A stretch of DNA of 64,000 nt from Microbacterium paludicola. Its GTDB lineage: Bacteria; Actinomycetota; Actinomycetes; Actinomycetales; Microbacteriaceae. Where the stretch lies: the NCBI RefSeq assembly GCF_015235415.1, contig NZ_JADGLL010000009.1, positions 17,148 through 81,147 on the forward strand, written 5' to 3'. Below, in pieces: positions 25,444 to 34,556 of the stretch. How positions within the stretch are numbered: the first letter of the stretch is position 1; each line of letters begins with the position of its first letter. Made by a program: the position numbers and the translations under genes. Below the pieces are notes generated by a model. That model did no database searches and was not told the origin of the DNA. It was given only the letters and a program-made list of their open reading frames with translations.

Positions 25444-26397
25444 TCAGCCGAGCTGGCTGTGGTCGAGCCAGTTCTCTGGGCCGGGCACGACCTGCTCGAG
25501 CTCCGCCCAGAAATCGTCGGGGAGCGCCGTGGTGGCCGCCTCGATCGTCGTTTCGATGCGCTCGCGCTTGCTGATCCCGACGATCGTGCTGTCGATCCGC
25601 GGATCGCGCGTCGAAAACCGGATCGCGGCGGTTCCGAGATCGGTGCCGTGGCGCGAACAGATCCCACGCATGCGCTCGATCGCTTCGAGTGTCGCCGCGG
25701 GCGCCGGGCGGTAGCCGTAGGTGGTATTGCGACCCGTCCGGTCGGCGAGGATGCCCCCGCCCAGCACGGCGGCGTTTATGATCCCCATGCCCTTCTCACG
25801 GGCGCGTTCGATCAGTTCCCCCGCACTGCGATCCACGAGCGTCCAGCGGTTGTGGACCAGCAGGACATCGAACACGTCGAGGTCGAGGTATCGACGCATC
25901 ACGCGCACGTCGCCGCCCGCGAGACCGATGTGGCCGATCTCGCCGCTTTCGCGCGCGGCGACGAGCGCTTCGACAGCGCCCCCGGGTCCTGCAATCGCAC
26001 CGAAGTCGTGGAACTCCGGATCGTGGAGGTGCACTACCGGCAGTCGTTCCAGCCCGAGGCGCTCGCGACTCTCCGCCAGAGAACGCCGCACCCGCTCCCC
26101 GCTGTAATCGGATCCCTGCGCGTCGGTCTTCGTGATCACCAGCGCGTCGTCGGGCAGACCGCCGTGCTCGGCGATCGCCTTTCCGATCCGCATCTCGCTG
26201 CGTCCACCCGAGTACCCGTTCGCGGTGTCGATCGTGCGGATGCCGCTGTCGAGCACGGCCCGCACCAGATCGATGGCGTCGCGCTCGGCGACCTCGTACC
26301 CGAAGTTCTCGGGCATACTGCCGAGCGGCGCTCCTCCGAGCGTGACCGGGCTCACCCGCAACCCGGTCGCCCCCAGGGGACGGAGGTCCCAGCGCAC
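25444..26397 (-). CDS. Aldo/keto reductase, aldose 1-dehydrogenase-like
   Basis: A 317-residue (beta/alpha)8 oxidoreductase with the tetrad Asp57 and Tyr62 (DTANGYSGGRSE), Lys90 (VITKTD) and His123 (VVHLHD). The start LRPLGATGLRVSPVTLGGAPLG and overall pattern match the D-threo-aldose 1-dehydrogenase / L-fucose dehydrogenase subgroup, which oxidises aldoses to aldonolactones with NAD(P)+. That would fit the lactonase-like gene at 37991, but other substrates are possible. GTG at 26397 lies two bases after the VOC stop, with a GAGGA site; 61 bases separate it from the tautomerase gene. Confidence 0.87.
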   Translation of the reverse strand: MRWDLRPLGATGLRVSPVTLGGAPLGSMPENFGYEVAERDAIDLVRAVLDSGIRTIDTANGYSGGRSEMRIGKAIAEHGGLPDDALVITKTDAQGSDYSGERVRRSLAESRERLGLERLPVVHLHDPEFHDFGAIAGPGGAVEALVAARESGEIGHIGLAGGDVRVMRRYLDLDVFDVLLVHNRWTLVDRSAGELIERAREKGMGIINAAVLGGGILADRTGRNTTYGYRPAPAATLEAIERMRGICSRHGTDLGTAAIRFSTRDPRIDSTIVGISKRERIETTIEAATTALPDDFWAELEQVVPGPENWLDHSQLG

Positions 26398-26399
26398 GC

Positions 26400-27170
26400 T
26401 CAGTCCTCTGTCGCCGTGTGGACGAGACCGTCGGGATCGGCGACCAGGGTCACACCCGCTGTATCGCCGACGGGAGTCGCATCGACGGGGATCGCGCCGT
26501 CGAACTCGACGGCGAGGAACCCGGGGGCGTCCAGCTGCGGCACGCGATGGGTCTTGTCCGCCTTCGCGTACGTGAAGATCTCAAGTGAGCTGTCCCCGTC
26601 GCGCAGGAAGTCGATCTCGTATCCGCGCGGATCCCATGCCTGGTGGATGCCCGACATCCGCGCGTAGCCGAGTTGCGCGAAGTACGCGATGGTGGCGTCG
26701 ATGTCCTCGACGGTCTCCGCCACATGATCGAAGCGCGGCCGCTCCGGGTCGCCGAGCGCCCAGTCTGCGTCTACGAGCTCGCGATCGTAGACCTCGTGGT
26801 ACTGGAGCGCGCGCTCGACGAGCTCGAGCAGTGTGCCGTCCGGATCGAAGAAGAACGTGATGCGCACCCCTCCCTCCGCCTCGATCGGGTCGAGGTGGAA
26901 CGGCACGCCCGCCGTCTTGAGGCTCTCCACGCGGGCATCGAGGTCGGAGACCTTGAATCCGACATGGCGGAAGCCGGCCTGCAGATCATCACTGTCCCAC
27001 GTCGAGACCGTCTCGCCAGACACCTTCACGAGGCGAATCACGCCGACGACGGCATCGAGCACGGCCCCGTCGTCGTCCTGGGAAAGGACCTCGACATCGA
27101 GGAAGCGCGTATAGAAGTCGACCGAGCGCTGGACGTCGGTCACATTGATGAGCACGGAACGGATGGCCAC
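26400..27170 (-). CDS. VOC-superfamily (glyoxalase/dioxygenase-fold) protein, two domains
   Basis: A 256-residue protein containing two vicinal-oxygen-chelate modules: the first about residues 4-120 (VLINVTDVQRSVDFYTRFL ... FFFDPDGTLLELVE), the second about 145-250 (FDHVAETVEDIDATIAYFAQLG). Likely metal ligands are His69 region (FRHVGFKV), Glu at the end of module one, and His in FDHVAET. Members include glyoxalases, extradiol dioxygenases and isomerases. GTG at 27170 has GAGAGGAA upstream. It is first in the VOC-AKR-tautomerase-GH1 unit and its promoter probably lies in the AT-rich island at 27228-27260. Confidence 0.78.
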   Translation of the reverse strand: MAIRSVLINVTDVQRSVDFYTRFLDVEVLSQDDDGAVLDAVVGVIRLVKVSGETVSTWDSDDLQAGFRHVGFKVSDLDARVESLKTAGVPFHLDPIEAEGGVRITFFFDPDGTLLELVERALQYHEVYDRELVDADWALGDPERPRFDHVAETVEDIDATIAYFAQLGYARMSGIHQAWDPRGYEIDFLRDGDSSLEIFTYAKADKTHRVPQLDAPGFLAVEFDGAIPVDATPVGDTAGVTLVADPDGLVHTATED

Positions 27171-27227
27171 TGTGCCATTCCTCTCTGGTTGGCGCGGGTT
27201 CCCCCGCTTCGCGGCGTGATCGCCGCA

Positions 27228-27260
27228 GATCTACTTATTGACATTTAGGTACGAAGTGAG
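27228..27260 (-). promoter_or_regulatory. AT-rich promoter/operator island upstream of the VOC-AKR-tautomerase-GH1 unit
   Basis: A markedly AT-rich stretch in a 70% GC background, between the ROK gene end and the VOC gene. The plus strand carries CTACTTA (27231-27237) and ATTTAG (27243-27248). The same two words occur, further apart, at 31973-31979 and 31993-31998 in front of the ABC importer, so this may be a binding site for the ROK repressor or simply promoter elements. The rest of 27171-27293 holds a GCGGCG/CGCCGC hairpin (27211-27226) and nothing else recognised. Confidence 0.35.
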
Positions 27261-27293
27261 GACACGCCTCGGGCCTGTCGCGACGCGGATCGG

Positions 27294-28529
27294 TTAGGCG
27301 GAGGCTCGCATCGGCGCGATACGGGGGTTGCGGGCGTGCGGGGTCAGCACATGCTGAAGCGCCAGCGCTGCAGCCCCGACGGCGGCGGCGTCGAACCCCG
27401 GATCGGATAGGACCACATCAACCCCGTGCACCGCGCGCGCACGCGCGTGTCGGGAAACGAGATCGGAGATGGCCTGGGCGTAGATGGGTCCCGCGTCGTC
27501 GAAGCCGGGCCCGCTGAGATGGAGGCGATCGAGATCGAGAACGTTCACGGTGGACAGCACCGCTGCAGCGACGTATCGCGCCGACTCCCGCACCAGCGCG
27601 AGCGAGCGTTCCTCCCCCGATGCGGCCGCTCGCGCCAGCGCGTCGTAATCGCGCCGCAGCGCAGCGTCCTCCCCAGACAGCTCCAACTCCTTCGTCAGCT
27701 CAGGATCGCCCAGCGCGCGGCGCACTATCGCGCGCGGCGCGGCGAGCATCTCCAAGCACCCGCTCGCACCGCACCAGCAGGCGGGGCCGTCGACGTCGAT
27801 GATCACGTGACCGATCTCGCCGACATTGGACGACGCGCCACGCGCGACGCGTCCGCCGGAGACGAGCCCGAGGCCGAAGCCGTTGGACATGTAGAGAGTG
27901 CAGAAGTCCTGCGTCGCTGGGATTCGACCGACCCAGTATTGCCCGAGAGCGGCGCACGCCGCGTCATTGTCGCGCACGACGGGCAGTCCGAGCCGGGCCT
28001 CGAGGATCTCCTGAACGGCGAACTCGTCCCATTCGTCGGCCGTCGTTGAAAGGCGACGGGACCCCGCGCCGAGATCAAGGCCCGCACCGGCGACGCCGAC
28101 GCCGAGCACTTGGGATCGGGGAACCTCGAGCTCCCGGAACAACTCCTCGAGTTCTTCCACGATGCGCTCGAGAACGGCGCTGGGCGACGCCTTGCCGATG
28201 CCCGCGGTCACGACCCGGCCGATGACGTCACCGCCCAGGTCGACCACCACGTAGGTGAGCCTCCCCTCGTCCAGGGAGATCCCGACAGCGAACCCCGCCT
28301 TCGGGTTGAGTTCGAGCAGGCTGCGGCGCTTGCCGCCCGTCGAATCTCCGAAGCCGGTCTCGATCACGAGCCCGTCCTCGATAAGCGACTTCACGATCCG
28401 TGTGATCGACGTCGCGGTCAGCCCCGACATCTCTGCGAGCTCGATCCTGCTCACGGTGCCGCTGGAGCGCACCATGTCGAGGATCGCGCTGCGCGTGTGC
28501 TCGGAAGACGGCCCGATCGGACGCACCAT
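27294..28529 (-). CDS. ROK-family transcriptional repressor
   Basis: A 411-residue ROK (NagC/XylR-type) repressor. The N-terminal winged helix (about 12-75) includes IELAEMSGLTATSITRIVKSLIEDGLV; the kinase-like domain follows with the family's zinc site CWCGASGCLE preceded by EIGHVIID. ROK regulators bind a free sugar or sugar phosphate as inducer. ATG at 28529 follows GGGGGGAGAA. It is the fourth gene after the ABC importer genes and directly upstream of the beta-glucosidase unit, so it most likely controls one or both. Confidence 0.92.
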   Translation of the reverse strand: MVRPIGPSSEHTRSAILDMVRSSGTVSRIELAEMSGLTATSITRIVKSLIEDGLVIETGFGDSTGGKRRSLLELNPKAGFAVGISLDEGRLTYVVVDLGGDVIGRVVTAGIGKASPSAVLERIVEELEELFRELEVPRSQVLGVGVAGAGLDLGAGSRRLSTTADEWDEFAVQEILEARLGLPVVRDNDAACAALGQYWVGRIPATQDFCTLYMSNGFGLGLVSGGRVARGASSNVGEIGHVIIDVDGPACWCGASGCLEMLAAPRAIVRRALGDPELTKELELSGEDAALRRDYDALARAAASGEERSLALVRESARYVAAAVLSTVNVLDLDRLHLSGPGFDDAGPIYAQAISDLVSRHARARAVHGVDVVLSDPGFDAAAVGAAALALQHVLTPHARNPRIAPMRASA

Positions 28530-28592
28530 CAGCTTCTCCCCCCTTGCGCGCGTCGGCGCGCGAATGCTGTCGTCATTCTCCCCGCACGTCCC

Positions 28593-29381
28593 TCACTTGA
28601 TGGCTCCGGCGGCCATGCCGCGCTCGAACTGCTTCTGCAGTGCCACGTAGGCGACGACTGTCGGGATAACGGTGATCACCGAGGCGGCGAGGATCTTCGG
28701 GATGTCGTCGTTGTACTGGCGACGGAAGAACTCCGGCAGCAGCGTCACGACACCCATATCCTCGTTCACCAGGAACACCTTCGGCAGCAGATACGCGTTC
28801 CACGCGTTGATCAGCACAAGCACGATCAGCGCGACGGCCATCGGGCGGGCGAGCGGCACGAGCACATTCCAGAAGATGCGCCACGTGCCGGCACCGTCGA
28901 TGCGGGCCGCCTCGAACAGCGTGTCGGGGATGCCGTCGACGAAGCCGCGCGTGATCAGCACGGTGAACGGGATCTGCAGGGCCGCGATCGGCAGGATCAC
29001 CGACCAGAACGTGCCGAGCATCCCGAGCGTGACGGCGGTGGAGTACAGCGGCGCGATCAGCACGACCTCGGGCAGCGTGAGGCACACCATCATGAGCCAG
29101 AAGAACAGCTCCTTGTTCCAGATGCGCAGCTTCGAGAAGCCGTAGGCAGCGGCCATCGTCGCGAAGTAGATGATGATGATCGATCCGCCGGCGACGATCG
29201 CGGTGTTCAGGAAGAAGCGCGCGAAGCCGGGCACCTGCAGCACCGCGGAGTAGTTGCCCCAGCCCGCGCCCTCGAAGGACTTCGTGAACATGGCGTAGAG
29301 CGGAATCAGGAACGGGATCACGGCGATCGTGATGATCACCTGCAGCACGATCCGGGCCGCGAGAGAACGGGTCTCGAACAT
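28593..29381 (-). CDS. ABC sugar importer permease (MalG-type)
   Basis: A 262-residue inner-membrane permease of the CUT1 family with about six helices. The EAA loop, which contacts the ATPase, is PDTLFEAARIDGAGTWRIFW (about residues 155-175). The N-terminus MFETRSLAARIVLQVIITIAVIPFLIPLYAM is short, as in MalG proteins. ATG at 29381 is two bases after the stop of the partner permease gene and has GGAGA. There is no ATPase gene in the cluster; in actinobacteria a shared MsiK-type ATPase usually serves such importers. Confidence 0.92.
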   Translation of the reverse strand: MFETRSLAARIVLQVIITIAVIPFLIPLYAMFTKSFEGAGWGNYSAVLQVPGFARFFLNTAIVAGGSIIIIYFATMAAAYGFSKLRIWNKELFFWLMMVCLTLPEVVLIAPLYSTAVTLGMLGTFWSVILPIAALQIPFTVLITRGFVDGIPDTLFEAARIDGAGTWRIFWNVLVPLARPMAVALIVLVLINAWNAYLLPKVFLVNEDMGVVTLLPEFFRRQYNDDIPKILAASVITVIPTVVAYVALQKQFERGMAAGAIK

Positions 29382-29383
29382 GA

Positions 29384-30427
29384 TCAGTCTCCTTGTCCGC
29401 CGCGACGGCGCGCGGCGTGGGGCTGCACGATCGCCCGGGTCGACTCGACGGCGAGCGGCTCGGTCGCGATCTGGGTGGTGCGGCGTGCGTCGCGCTCGCG
29501 TCCGCGCACCTGCATGAAGATGCTCGTCGCAACCGCGATCACGAGCAGGATGACCGACAGCGCGGCGGCGTATCCGACCTCGCGGGTCGACGACGCGGTC
29601 TGCGAGTAGATCATCGTGCCGAGGAACTCGGAGGAGTTCGCAGGTCCGCCCTGCGTGATCAGCCAGACGCCGTCGAACAGCTTCAGGGCGGTGATGAAGT
29701 TCAGGATCGCGAGCGAGACGGTGATGGGGCGCAGGTTCGGCAGCACCACTGAGAACAGCGCGCGGAGGTTGCCTGCGCCGTCGATGCGGGCGGCCTCCAG
29801 CATCTCGGGGTCGAGCTGCGCCATCCCCGCGAAATAGAGGATGAAGCCGAATCCCACCGAGCCCCAGCAGCCGAGGAGCACGATCACGAGCAGCGACGTC
29901 GACGACTGCCCGAGCCACGACTGCGCCACGAACCCGAGCCCGATCGCGTTCAGGATCTCGTTGATCGTGCCATCCGTCTGCCACACCTGGATGTGCGCGG
30001 GGGCGAGGGTGGCCGGTGCCACGACGACAGGGACGACGACGATCACCTTGTAGACGTTCGCGAGCCACACCTTGGAGTGCATCGCGGCGGCGAACAGCAC
30101 GCCGCCCACGACCTGGACGACGTACACCACGACGAAGAAGATCACCGTGTTGCGGATCGCGATCCAGAACACCGGATCGGTGAACGCGCGCACGTAGTTG
30201 TCGAATCCGGCGGGCACCATGAGCGAGCGTCCGCCACCCCAGTCGAAGAACGACAGGTACCCGGCGTAAACGATGCTGTAGTAGATCAGTCCGACCGAGA
30301 CGATCAGACCGGGCAGGATCCACGCCATCCCGCCGGGGACGAGGGAGCCGGCGCGGTGCCGTCCCCCTCGCCTCGCGGGCGTGGTCGGACCCGGCACAGT
30401 GGCGGTGTGCTCTGCGAGAGCGGTCAT
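29384..30427 (-). CDS. ABC sugar importer permease (MalF-type)
   Basis: A 347-residue CUT1 permease with an N-terminal hydrophilic stretch of about 30 residues, then about six helices, and the EAA loop PEMLEAARIDGAGNLRALFS (about 215-235). ATG at 30427 is preferred to the in-frame ATG at 30448 because AAGGAAGG lies nine bases before it. The C-terminal 40 residues form a cytoplasmic hydrophilic tail. It is 53 bases downstream of the binding-protein gene and two bases upstream of the second permease gene. Confidence 0.92.
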   Translation of the reverse strand: MTALAEHTATVPGPTTPARRGGRHRAGSLVPGGMAWILPGLIVSVGLIYYSIVYAGYLSFFDWGGGRSLMVPAGFDNYVRAFTDPVFWIAIRNTVIFFVVVYVVQVVGGVLFAAAMHSKVWLANVYKVIVVVPVVVAPATLAPAHIQVWQTDGTINEILNAIGLGFVAQSWLGQSSTSLLVIVLLGCWGSVGFGFILYFAGMAQLDPEMLEAARIDGAGNLRALFSVVLPNLRPITVSLAILNFITALKLFDGVWLITQGGPANSSEFLGTMIYSQTASSTREVGYAAALSVILLVIAVATSIFMQVRGRERDARRTTQIATEPLAVESTRAIVQPHAARRRGGQGD

Positions 30428-30480
30428 GTGCGGGTGCCTTCCTTGCATTCAGTGGATGTCGACGGCTGGTGCGGCGTCGG

Positions 30481-31866
30481 TCACTTGCCGATGTCCGTCG
30501 GCTCCGAACCGGCCTGCATCTCGGCCGCGATGTCCTCGATGCTCTTGTCGATCGAGGGATCGAGCACCTGCTGCATCGCGAGCACGATCGCATCCAGCGT
30601 CTTCTCGTGCGTCTGCCACTGGCGCGACTGGGTCGTGGCGGCGCTGTCGGCGATCAGCTTCTCGATCGCGGGACGCTGCACCGCATCGTCCACGAGGGCG
30701 ATCTCATCCCACGCGGGTGTGACGCCCTGGAGGGCGGGGAGCAGGTCGAGAGCGTTCGCGACGTGCTGCTGACCGGCCTCCGACATCGTCAGCCACGACA
30801 GGAATGTCTTGGCCGCACCGATGTTCTCGGAGTCCGCGTTGATCGCCAGGCCGTAGTCGGCCTCGCCGAAGTACGCCGAGCCGTTGCCTTTGCCTGCGAC
30901 ATCCGGGAACTCGGCAGGAAGCTGCACGAAGCACGTGGCGTTGCTCACACCCGCGCCCTCCATGGCGGTCTTGCACGACTCGGCTTCCGCGTACTGCGTG
31001 TACCAGAAGCCCATCTGCACCATGGCGGCCTCGCCCTTCATGAACGCCTCGTTCGCGAGGGGGTACTGGGGGCCGTCGAGTGCGTTGGCGGCGATGATTC
31101 CGTCATCGCGCATCTTCTGGAGGATCTCGAGCACCTCGATGCCCTGGGGGTCGTCCCACTGCGCTTCACCCGTGGCGGCCTTGATGAACCATTCCGGGTC
31201 GACCGAGTTCGCGATCGAGTGGAACATCTCGGTGGGGAACGTGTCCTCGCCGCCGGCGCCCATCGTGTAGCAGGTCTTGCCGATCGCGCTGATCTTCTCG
31301 CAGGCGTCGACCCACGAGTCGTAGTCGGTCGGCGCTTGGGTGCCGGCCTCGTCGAGGATGTCCTGGTTCACCCAGAGGAATCCCGCCGCCATGCCGCCGA
31401 GCGGCATCGACACGAGGCGACCATCCGACGCCCGCAGCTGCTCGGCGTAGCCGCCCGCGAACTTCGACTCCCAGTCGCTGCCGAGCACGTCGGCGGCGAG
31501 CGGCTCAAGGTCGAGTGCGTACCCGCCGTAGGTATCGGGAGAGCCGCCTGCAGGCGACAGGTTGAAGATGTCGGGGCCCGTGCCCGAGTCGAGCGCGGGC
31601 ACGATGGCGTTACGGAAGTCGACGTTCTCGAAGTTCTTGTAGGTGACTTTGATGTCCGGGTATTCCTCGTTGAACGCCGCGATGTAACGCTCGGCGACCG
31701 GCGTATCGGGGGTCCAGCCCCACCAGACGACCTCGCCCGACTCAGCGGGCTCGACTTCTTCTCCTCCGCCGGCTGCGCCGCCCGCAGCACAGCCACTGAG
31801 CGCGAGCGCGACGACGGCCCCAGCCGCTGCCAGGCCGCGCGCACGGGACATCTTGATACGGGACAT
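30481..31866 (-). CDS. ABC sugar importer substrate-binding lipoprotein
   Basis: A 461-residue lipoprotein of the CUT1/family 1 extracellular binding proteins. The signal peptide ends in the lipobox LALSGC (Cys about residue 26), then a flexible Gly/Glu linker and VVWWGWTPDTPVAERYIAAFNEEYPDIKVTY, typical of sugar-binding proteins. ATG at 31866 with GGAGGAAC is chosen over the in-frame ATG at 31851. It is the first gene of the importer operon; a TGTAG-N5-CTACA palindrome lies 71 bases upstream. The ligand is not known; context suggests a beta-glucoside or an uncommon sugar. Confidence 0.93.
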   Translation of the reverse strand: MSRIKMSRARGLAAAGAVVALALSGCAAGGAAGGGEEVEPAESGEVVWWGWTPDTPVAERYIAAFNEEYPDIKVTYKNFENVDFRNAIVPALDSGTGPDIFNLSPAGGSPDTYGGYALDLEPLAADVLGSDWESKFAGGYAEQLRASDGRLVSMPLGGMAAGFLWVNQDILDEAGTQAPTDYDSWVDACEKISAIGKTCYTMGAGGEDTFPTEMFHSIANSVDPEWFIKAATGEAQWDDPQGIEVLEILQKMRDDGIIAANALDGPQYPLANEAFMKGEAAMVQMGFWYTQYAEAESCKTAMEGAGVSNATCFVQLPAEFPDVAGKGNGSAYFGEADYGLAINADSENIGAAKTFLSWLTMSEAGQQHVANALDLLPALQGVTPAWDEIALVDDAVQRPAIEKLIADSAATTQSRQWQTHEKTLDAIVLAMQQVLDPSIDKSIEDIAAEMQAGSEPTDIGK

Positions 31867-31936
31867 CGGTGTTCCTCCATCACATCGTTGTGGGGTGCTG
31901 CTCCATCGACGCCGCGCAGGGTCCGCGGTCCGTCGA

Positions 31937-31951
31937 TGTAGTGACGCTACA
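31937..31951 (-). promoter_or_regulatory. RpiR/HexR-like operator, site D, ahead of the importer operon
   Basis: TGTAGTGACGCTACA, a perfect TGTAG-N5-CTACA palindrome 71 bases upstream of the binding-protein start. It agrees with operators at 32192, 41340 and 41413. The pattern is close to TGTARTWWWAYTACA, the operator reported for HexR, an RpiR-family regulator. Confidence 0.6.
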
Positions 31952-32191
31952 CGCGTCGTCGCGTTTGCGCTACTACTTACTACACTTTTGTTATTTAGCT
32001 TGAGGAAGAGGCGTCCGCAGCAGCCGTACTCACCCCGATGCCCGCACGCCCAACAGCCCTGCCACACCCCTCCTCACCGACGGTGGCCAGCGGATCCGGG
32101 TCGCCCCGAATGCCTGCCGCAGCGGCAACCGCATGACACCCGTCGCGCATCTTTGAGCGCCAGCCCGGAAACCCTCACATCCGATCGAGGA

Positions 32192-32221
32192 TGTAGCAGA
32201 ACTACAGGATTCGGCTATTGT
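32192..32221 (+). promoter_or_regulatory. RpiR/HexR-like operator (site A) and -10 of the seven-gene operon
   Basis: Operator TGTAGCAGAACTACA at 32192-32206 is a perfect TGTAG-N5-CTACA palindrome. A -10 hexamer TATTGT follows at 32216-32221, putting the operator over the -35 region, a position expected for repression. The SDR gene starts 60 bases further on. The remainder of the 414-base divergent region (31867-32280) shows an AT-rich island at 31970-32000 and nothing else recognised. Confidence 0.6.
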
Positions 32222-32280
32222 CGATGCATCGGGCGCGCGATCAGCGCCACCCGCGGAGCTGAGTTCAGTGAGGAGCTGCA

Positions 32281-33024
32281 GTGTCAGAAGTCATCTCCGG
32301 CCGGTTCACCGGTCGCCGCGTCGCCGTGGTGGGGGGCGCCGGCGGTATCGGCGCCGCAATCGCGCGTCGCCTCGCCGACGAGGGAGCCGAGGTATACGCA
32401 CTCGACCTGCGTGGGCTGGAGAACGTACCCGCGCACATCCAGACGGTCCCGATAGACGTCGCCAACGAGCAGTCCGTCGCCGATGTCGTATCCCGCCTGT
32501 ACGCCCATGACGACCGGCCGATCGACCTCGTCAACAGCGCGGGCATCGTCGAGGACGACGTGGCCGCGGAGGATATGCCGATGGAGACCTACGACCGCGT
32601 CATGGGCGTGAACCTGCGTGGCGTCTTCCTCACGTCCCGGGAGTTCGGCCGGCAGCTGCTCGCTCGCCAGGGCGGTTGTATCGTCAACATCGCCTCGATG
32701 TCCGGGAACGCTCTGGTGAACTTCCCCCAGCGACAGAGCGTCTACAACACCTCCAAGGCAGGGGTCAGTGCGCTGACACGATCTCTCGCCGTCGAATGGG
32801 GCGGACGAGGCGTGCGAGTCAACGCCGTCTCCCCCGGGTACGTGGACACGCCGTTGAATGCGTTGAAGAAGCACATGCACCAGGGCTGGATCGAAGGCAC
32901 GATCGTCGGGCGCTTCGCACTGGTCGAGGAGATCGCCGGCACCGTCGCGTTCCTGCTGAGCGACGACGCCGCCTACTTCTGCGGCGCCGAGCTCCTAGTC
33001 GATGGCGGGTCGTCCCTGCGGTGA
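32281..33024 (+). CDS. Short-chain dehydrogenase/reductase (SDR)
   Basis: A 247-residue classical SDR: cofactor motif VVGGAGGIGAAIARRL (about 15-30), acidic residue after beta-2 (ALDLRG) favouring NAD(H), NSAGIVEDD, catalytic Ser in IASMSG and YNTSK (Tyr and Lys about 159 and 163). Such enzymes oxidise sugar alcohols, aldoses or inositols. GTG at 32281 follows GAGGAG. It is the first gene of a seven-gene operon and its stop overlaps the kinase start (GTGA, 33021-33024). Substrate unknown, but the kinase context points to a polyol or sugar. Confidence 0.9.
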   Translation: MSEVISGRFTGRRVAVVGGAGGIGAAIARRLADEGAEVYALDLRGLENVPAHIQTVPIDVANEQSVADVVSRLYAHDDRPIDLVNSAGIVEDDVAAEDMPMETYDRVMGVNLRGVFLTSREFGRQLLARQGGCIVNIASMSGNALVNFPQRQSVYNTSKAGVSALTRSLAVEWGGRGVRVNAVSPGYVDTPLNALKKHMHQGWIEGTIVGRFALVEEIAGTVAFLLSDDAAYFCGAELLVDGGSSLR

Positions 33025-34556
33025 CCGCGTACATCCTTTCCCACGACCTGGGCACGACCGGCGACAAAGCGACTCTTGTCGACGATGCCGGTCGCGTGGT
33101 CGATACAACCACCGCCACGTACAGTGTCACGTTCGGCCCGGGTGGGCTGGCGGAGCAGGACCCCGATGACTGGTGGCGAGCAGTCTGCGTCGCGTCGCGG
33201 CAGCTGATCGATGCTCATCCAGAGGCACGAGGTGCCCTGGCCGCTGTGGCCTTCTCCGGACAGATGATGGGTGCGGTCATGCTGGATGGGGATCTGGCCC
33301 CCGTGAGGCCTGCGATCATCTGGGCGGATACCCGCTCGAGTGCGCAGGCCGACCGCCTGGTGGAGCGCGTGGGGATGGCCCGTGCGTACCGCATCACCGG
33401 ACACCGGCTCAATCCCACTTACACCCTTCCAAAGCTCATGCTGGTGCGTGACCGGGAGCCCGACGTGTTCGCCCGTGTGCGGCACGTTGTGCTCGCGAAA
33501 GACTACGTCGTGCTTCGGCTCACGGGCGAACTCGCAACGGATCCGTCGGATGCCAGTGGCACCAATGCGTTCGATCAGACATCCGGCGATTGGTCCGACG
33601 AGCTGCTGGCCGCGGCGGAGGTGCCTCGCGGCGTCCTGCCGCCCATCGTCCCTTCCACGACGATCATCGGGCATGTCACGGGGGAGGCCGCATCACTGAC
33701 CGGGATCGCGGCCGGCACGCCCGTCGTCATCGGCGGTGGCGACGGGCCGATGGCCGCTCTCGGCGCCGGCGTGCACGCCCCATCCTCTGGCACATACGGC
33801 TATCTCGGCACGTCTTCATGGGTGTCGTACGCCTCGACCGCCCCGCTCCACGATCCCCAGATGCGCTCGATGACGTTCAACCATGTCGTGCCCGGCCTGT
33901 TCGTCCCGACCGCCACCATGCAGTCGGGCGGAGGCGCGATCGAATGGATCGCGGATGTGCTCGAGCCGCAATCGGGCGGGGAGCGCTACGCCGCACTGCT
34001 CGGCCCGGCGAGAAGCGCGGCGGCCGCGGACGACGGTCTCTTCTTCCTGCCGCATCTGCTCGGGGAGCGCTCGCCCTACTGGAACCCTCACGCTCGCGCT
34101 GCCTTCGTAGGCCTCGGGCGCCATCACGATCGCCCGCACCTCGTGCGCGCGGTTCTCGAGGGAGTGGCATTCACTCTCATGAGCGGGTTACACGCATTCC
34201 GCGAAGGCGGCGCCGCCATCACAGGCGTGGACCTGATCGGCGGCGCCGCGAACTCCGAGGTCGTGATGTCAGTGCTGTGCGACGTCTGGGGCGTGCCCGT
34301 GCGCCGGCGAGCGCTCGTCGACGAATCGACGGCGCTCGGCGCAGCCGTGGTCGGCGGAGTCGGCGTCGGGGTGTTCTCCGATTTCGGAATCTCTCGGCGG
34401 ATGTCGGAACTGGACGAGCCGCTTCAACCAGACCACACCGCGACTGCGAAGTACCGCGAAGCCCATGAGGCGTTCACCGACGCCTACCGACGACTGGAGC
34501 CTTGGTTCGAGGATCGCGCAGCCGCAGCCGCAGTCGCGAGGGAAGGAGACAGATGA
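33021..34556 (+). CDS. FGGY-family carbohydrate kinase
   Basis: A 511-residue sugar kinase of the xylulokinase type. N-terminal phosphate loop HDLGTTGDKATLVDDAG (8-24), the substrate/hinge motif IIWADTRSSAQADRLVERVG, catalytic Asp in GGGDGPMAALGAG (about 235), and the C-terminal adenosine motif LIGGAANSEVVMSVLCDVWGVPV. The first motif has GDKA in place of the usual T/S-x-K-A, a modest divergence. It phosphorylates a ketose or sugar acid; the particular substrate is not readable. GTG at 33021 overlaps the SDR stop; its own stop overlaps the next ATG (ATGA). Confidence 0.92.
   Translation: MTAYILSHDLGTTGDKATLVDDAGRVVDTTTATYSVTFGPGGLAEQDPDDWWRAVCVASRQLIDAHPEARGALAAVAFSGQMMGAVMLDGDLAPVRPAIIWADTRSSAQADRLVERVGMARAYRITGHRLNPTYTLPKLMLVRDREPDVFARVRHVVLAKDYVVLRLTGELATDPSDASGTNAFDQTSGDWSDELLAAAEVPRGVLPPIVPSTTIIGHVTGEAASLTGIAAGTPVVIGGGDGPMAALGAGVHAPSSGTYGYLGTSSWVSYASTAPLHDPQMRSMTFNHVVPGLFVPTATMQSGGGAIEWIADVLEPQSGGERYAALLGPARSAAAADDGLFFLPHLLGERSPYWNPHARAAFVGLGRHHDRPHLVRAVLEGVAFTLMSGLHAFREGGAAITGVDLIGGAANSEVVMSVLCDVWGVPVRRRALVDESTALGAAVVGGVGVGVFSDFGISRRMSELDEPLQPDHTATAKYREAHEAFTDAYRRLEPWFEDRAAAAAVAREGDR

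Noticed and set aside
31970..31985. CTACTACTTACTACA as a fifth RpiR-like operator.
   Set aside because: It has a single CTACA half-site; the other half does not match TGTAG. It is kept only as part of the AT-rich island.
31867..32067. An N-terminal extension of the importer binding protein upstream of ATG 31866.
   Set aside because: The extension lacks a plausible protein pattern, crosses the promoter and operator region, and would bury the lipoprotein signal peptide; ATG 31866 has a good ribosome binding site.
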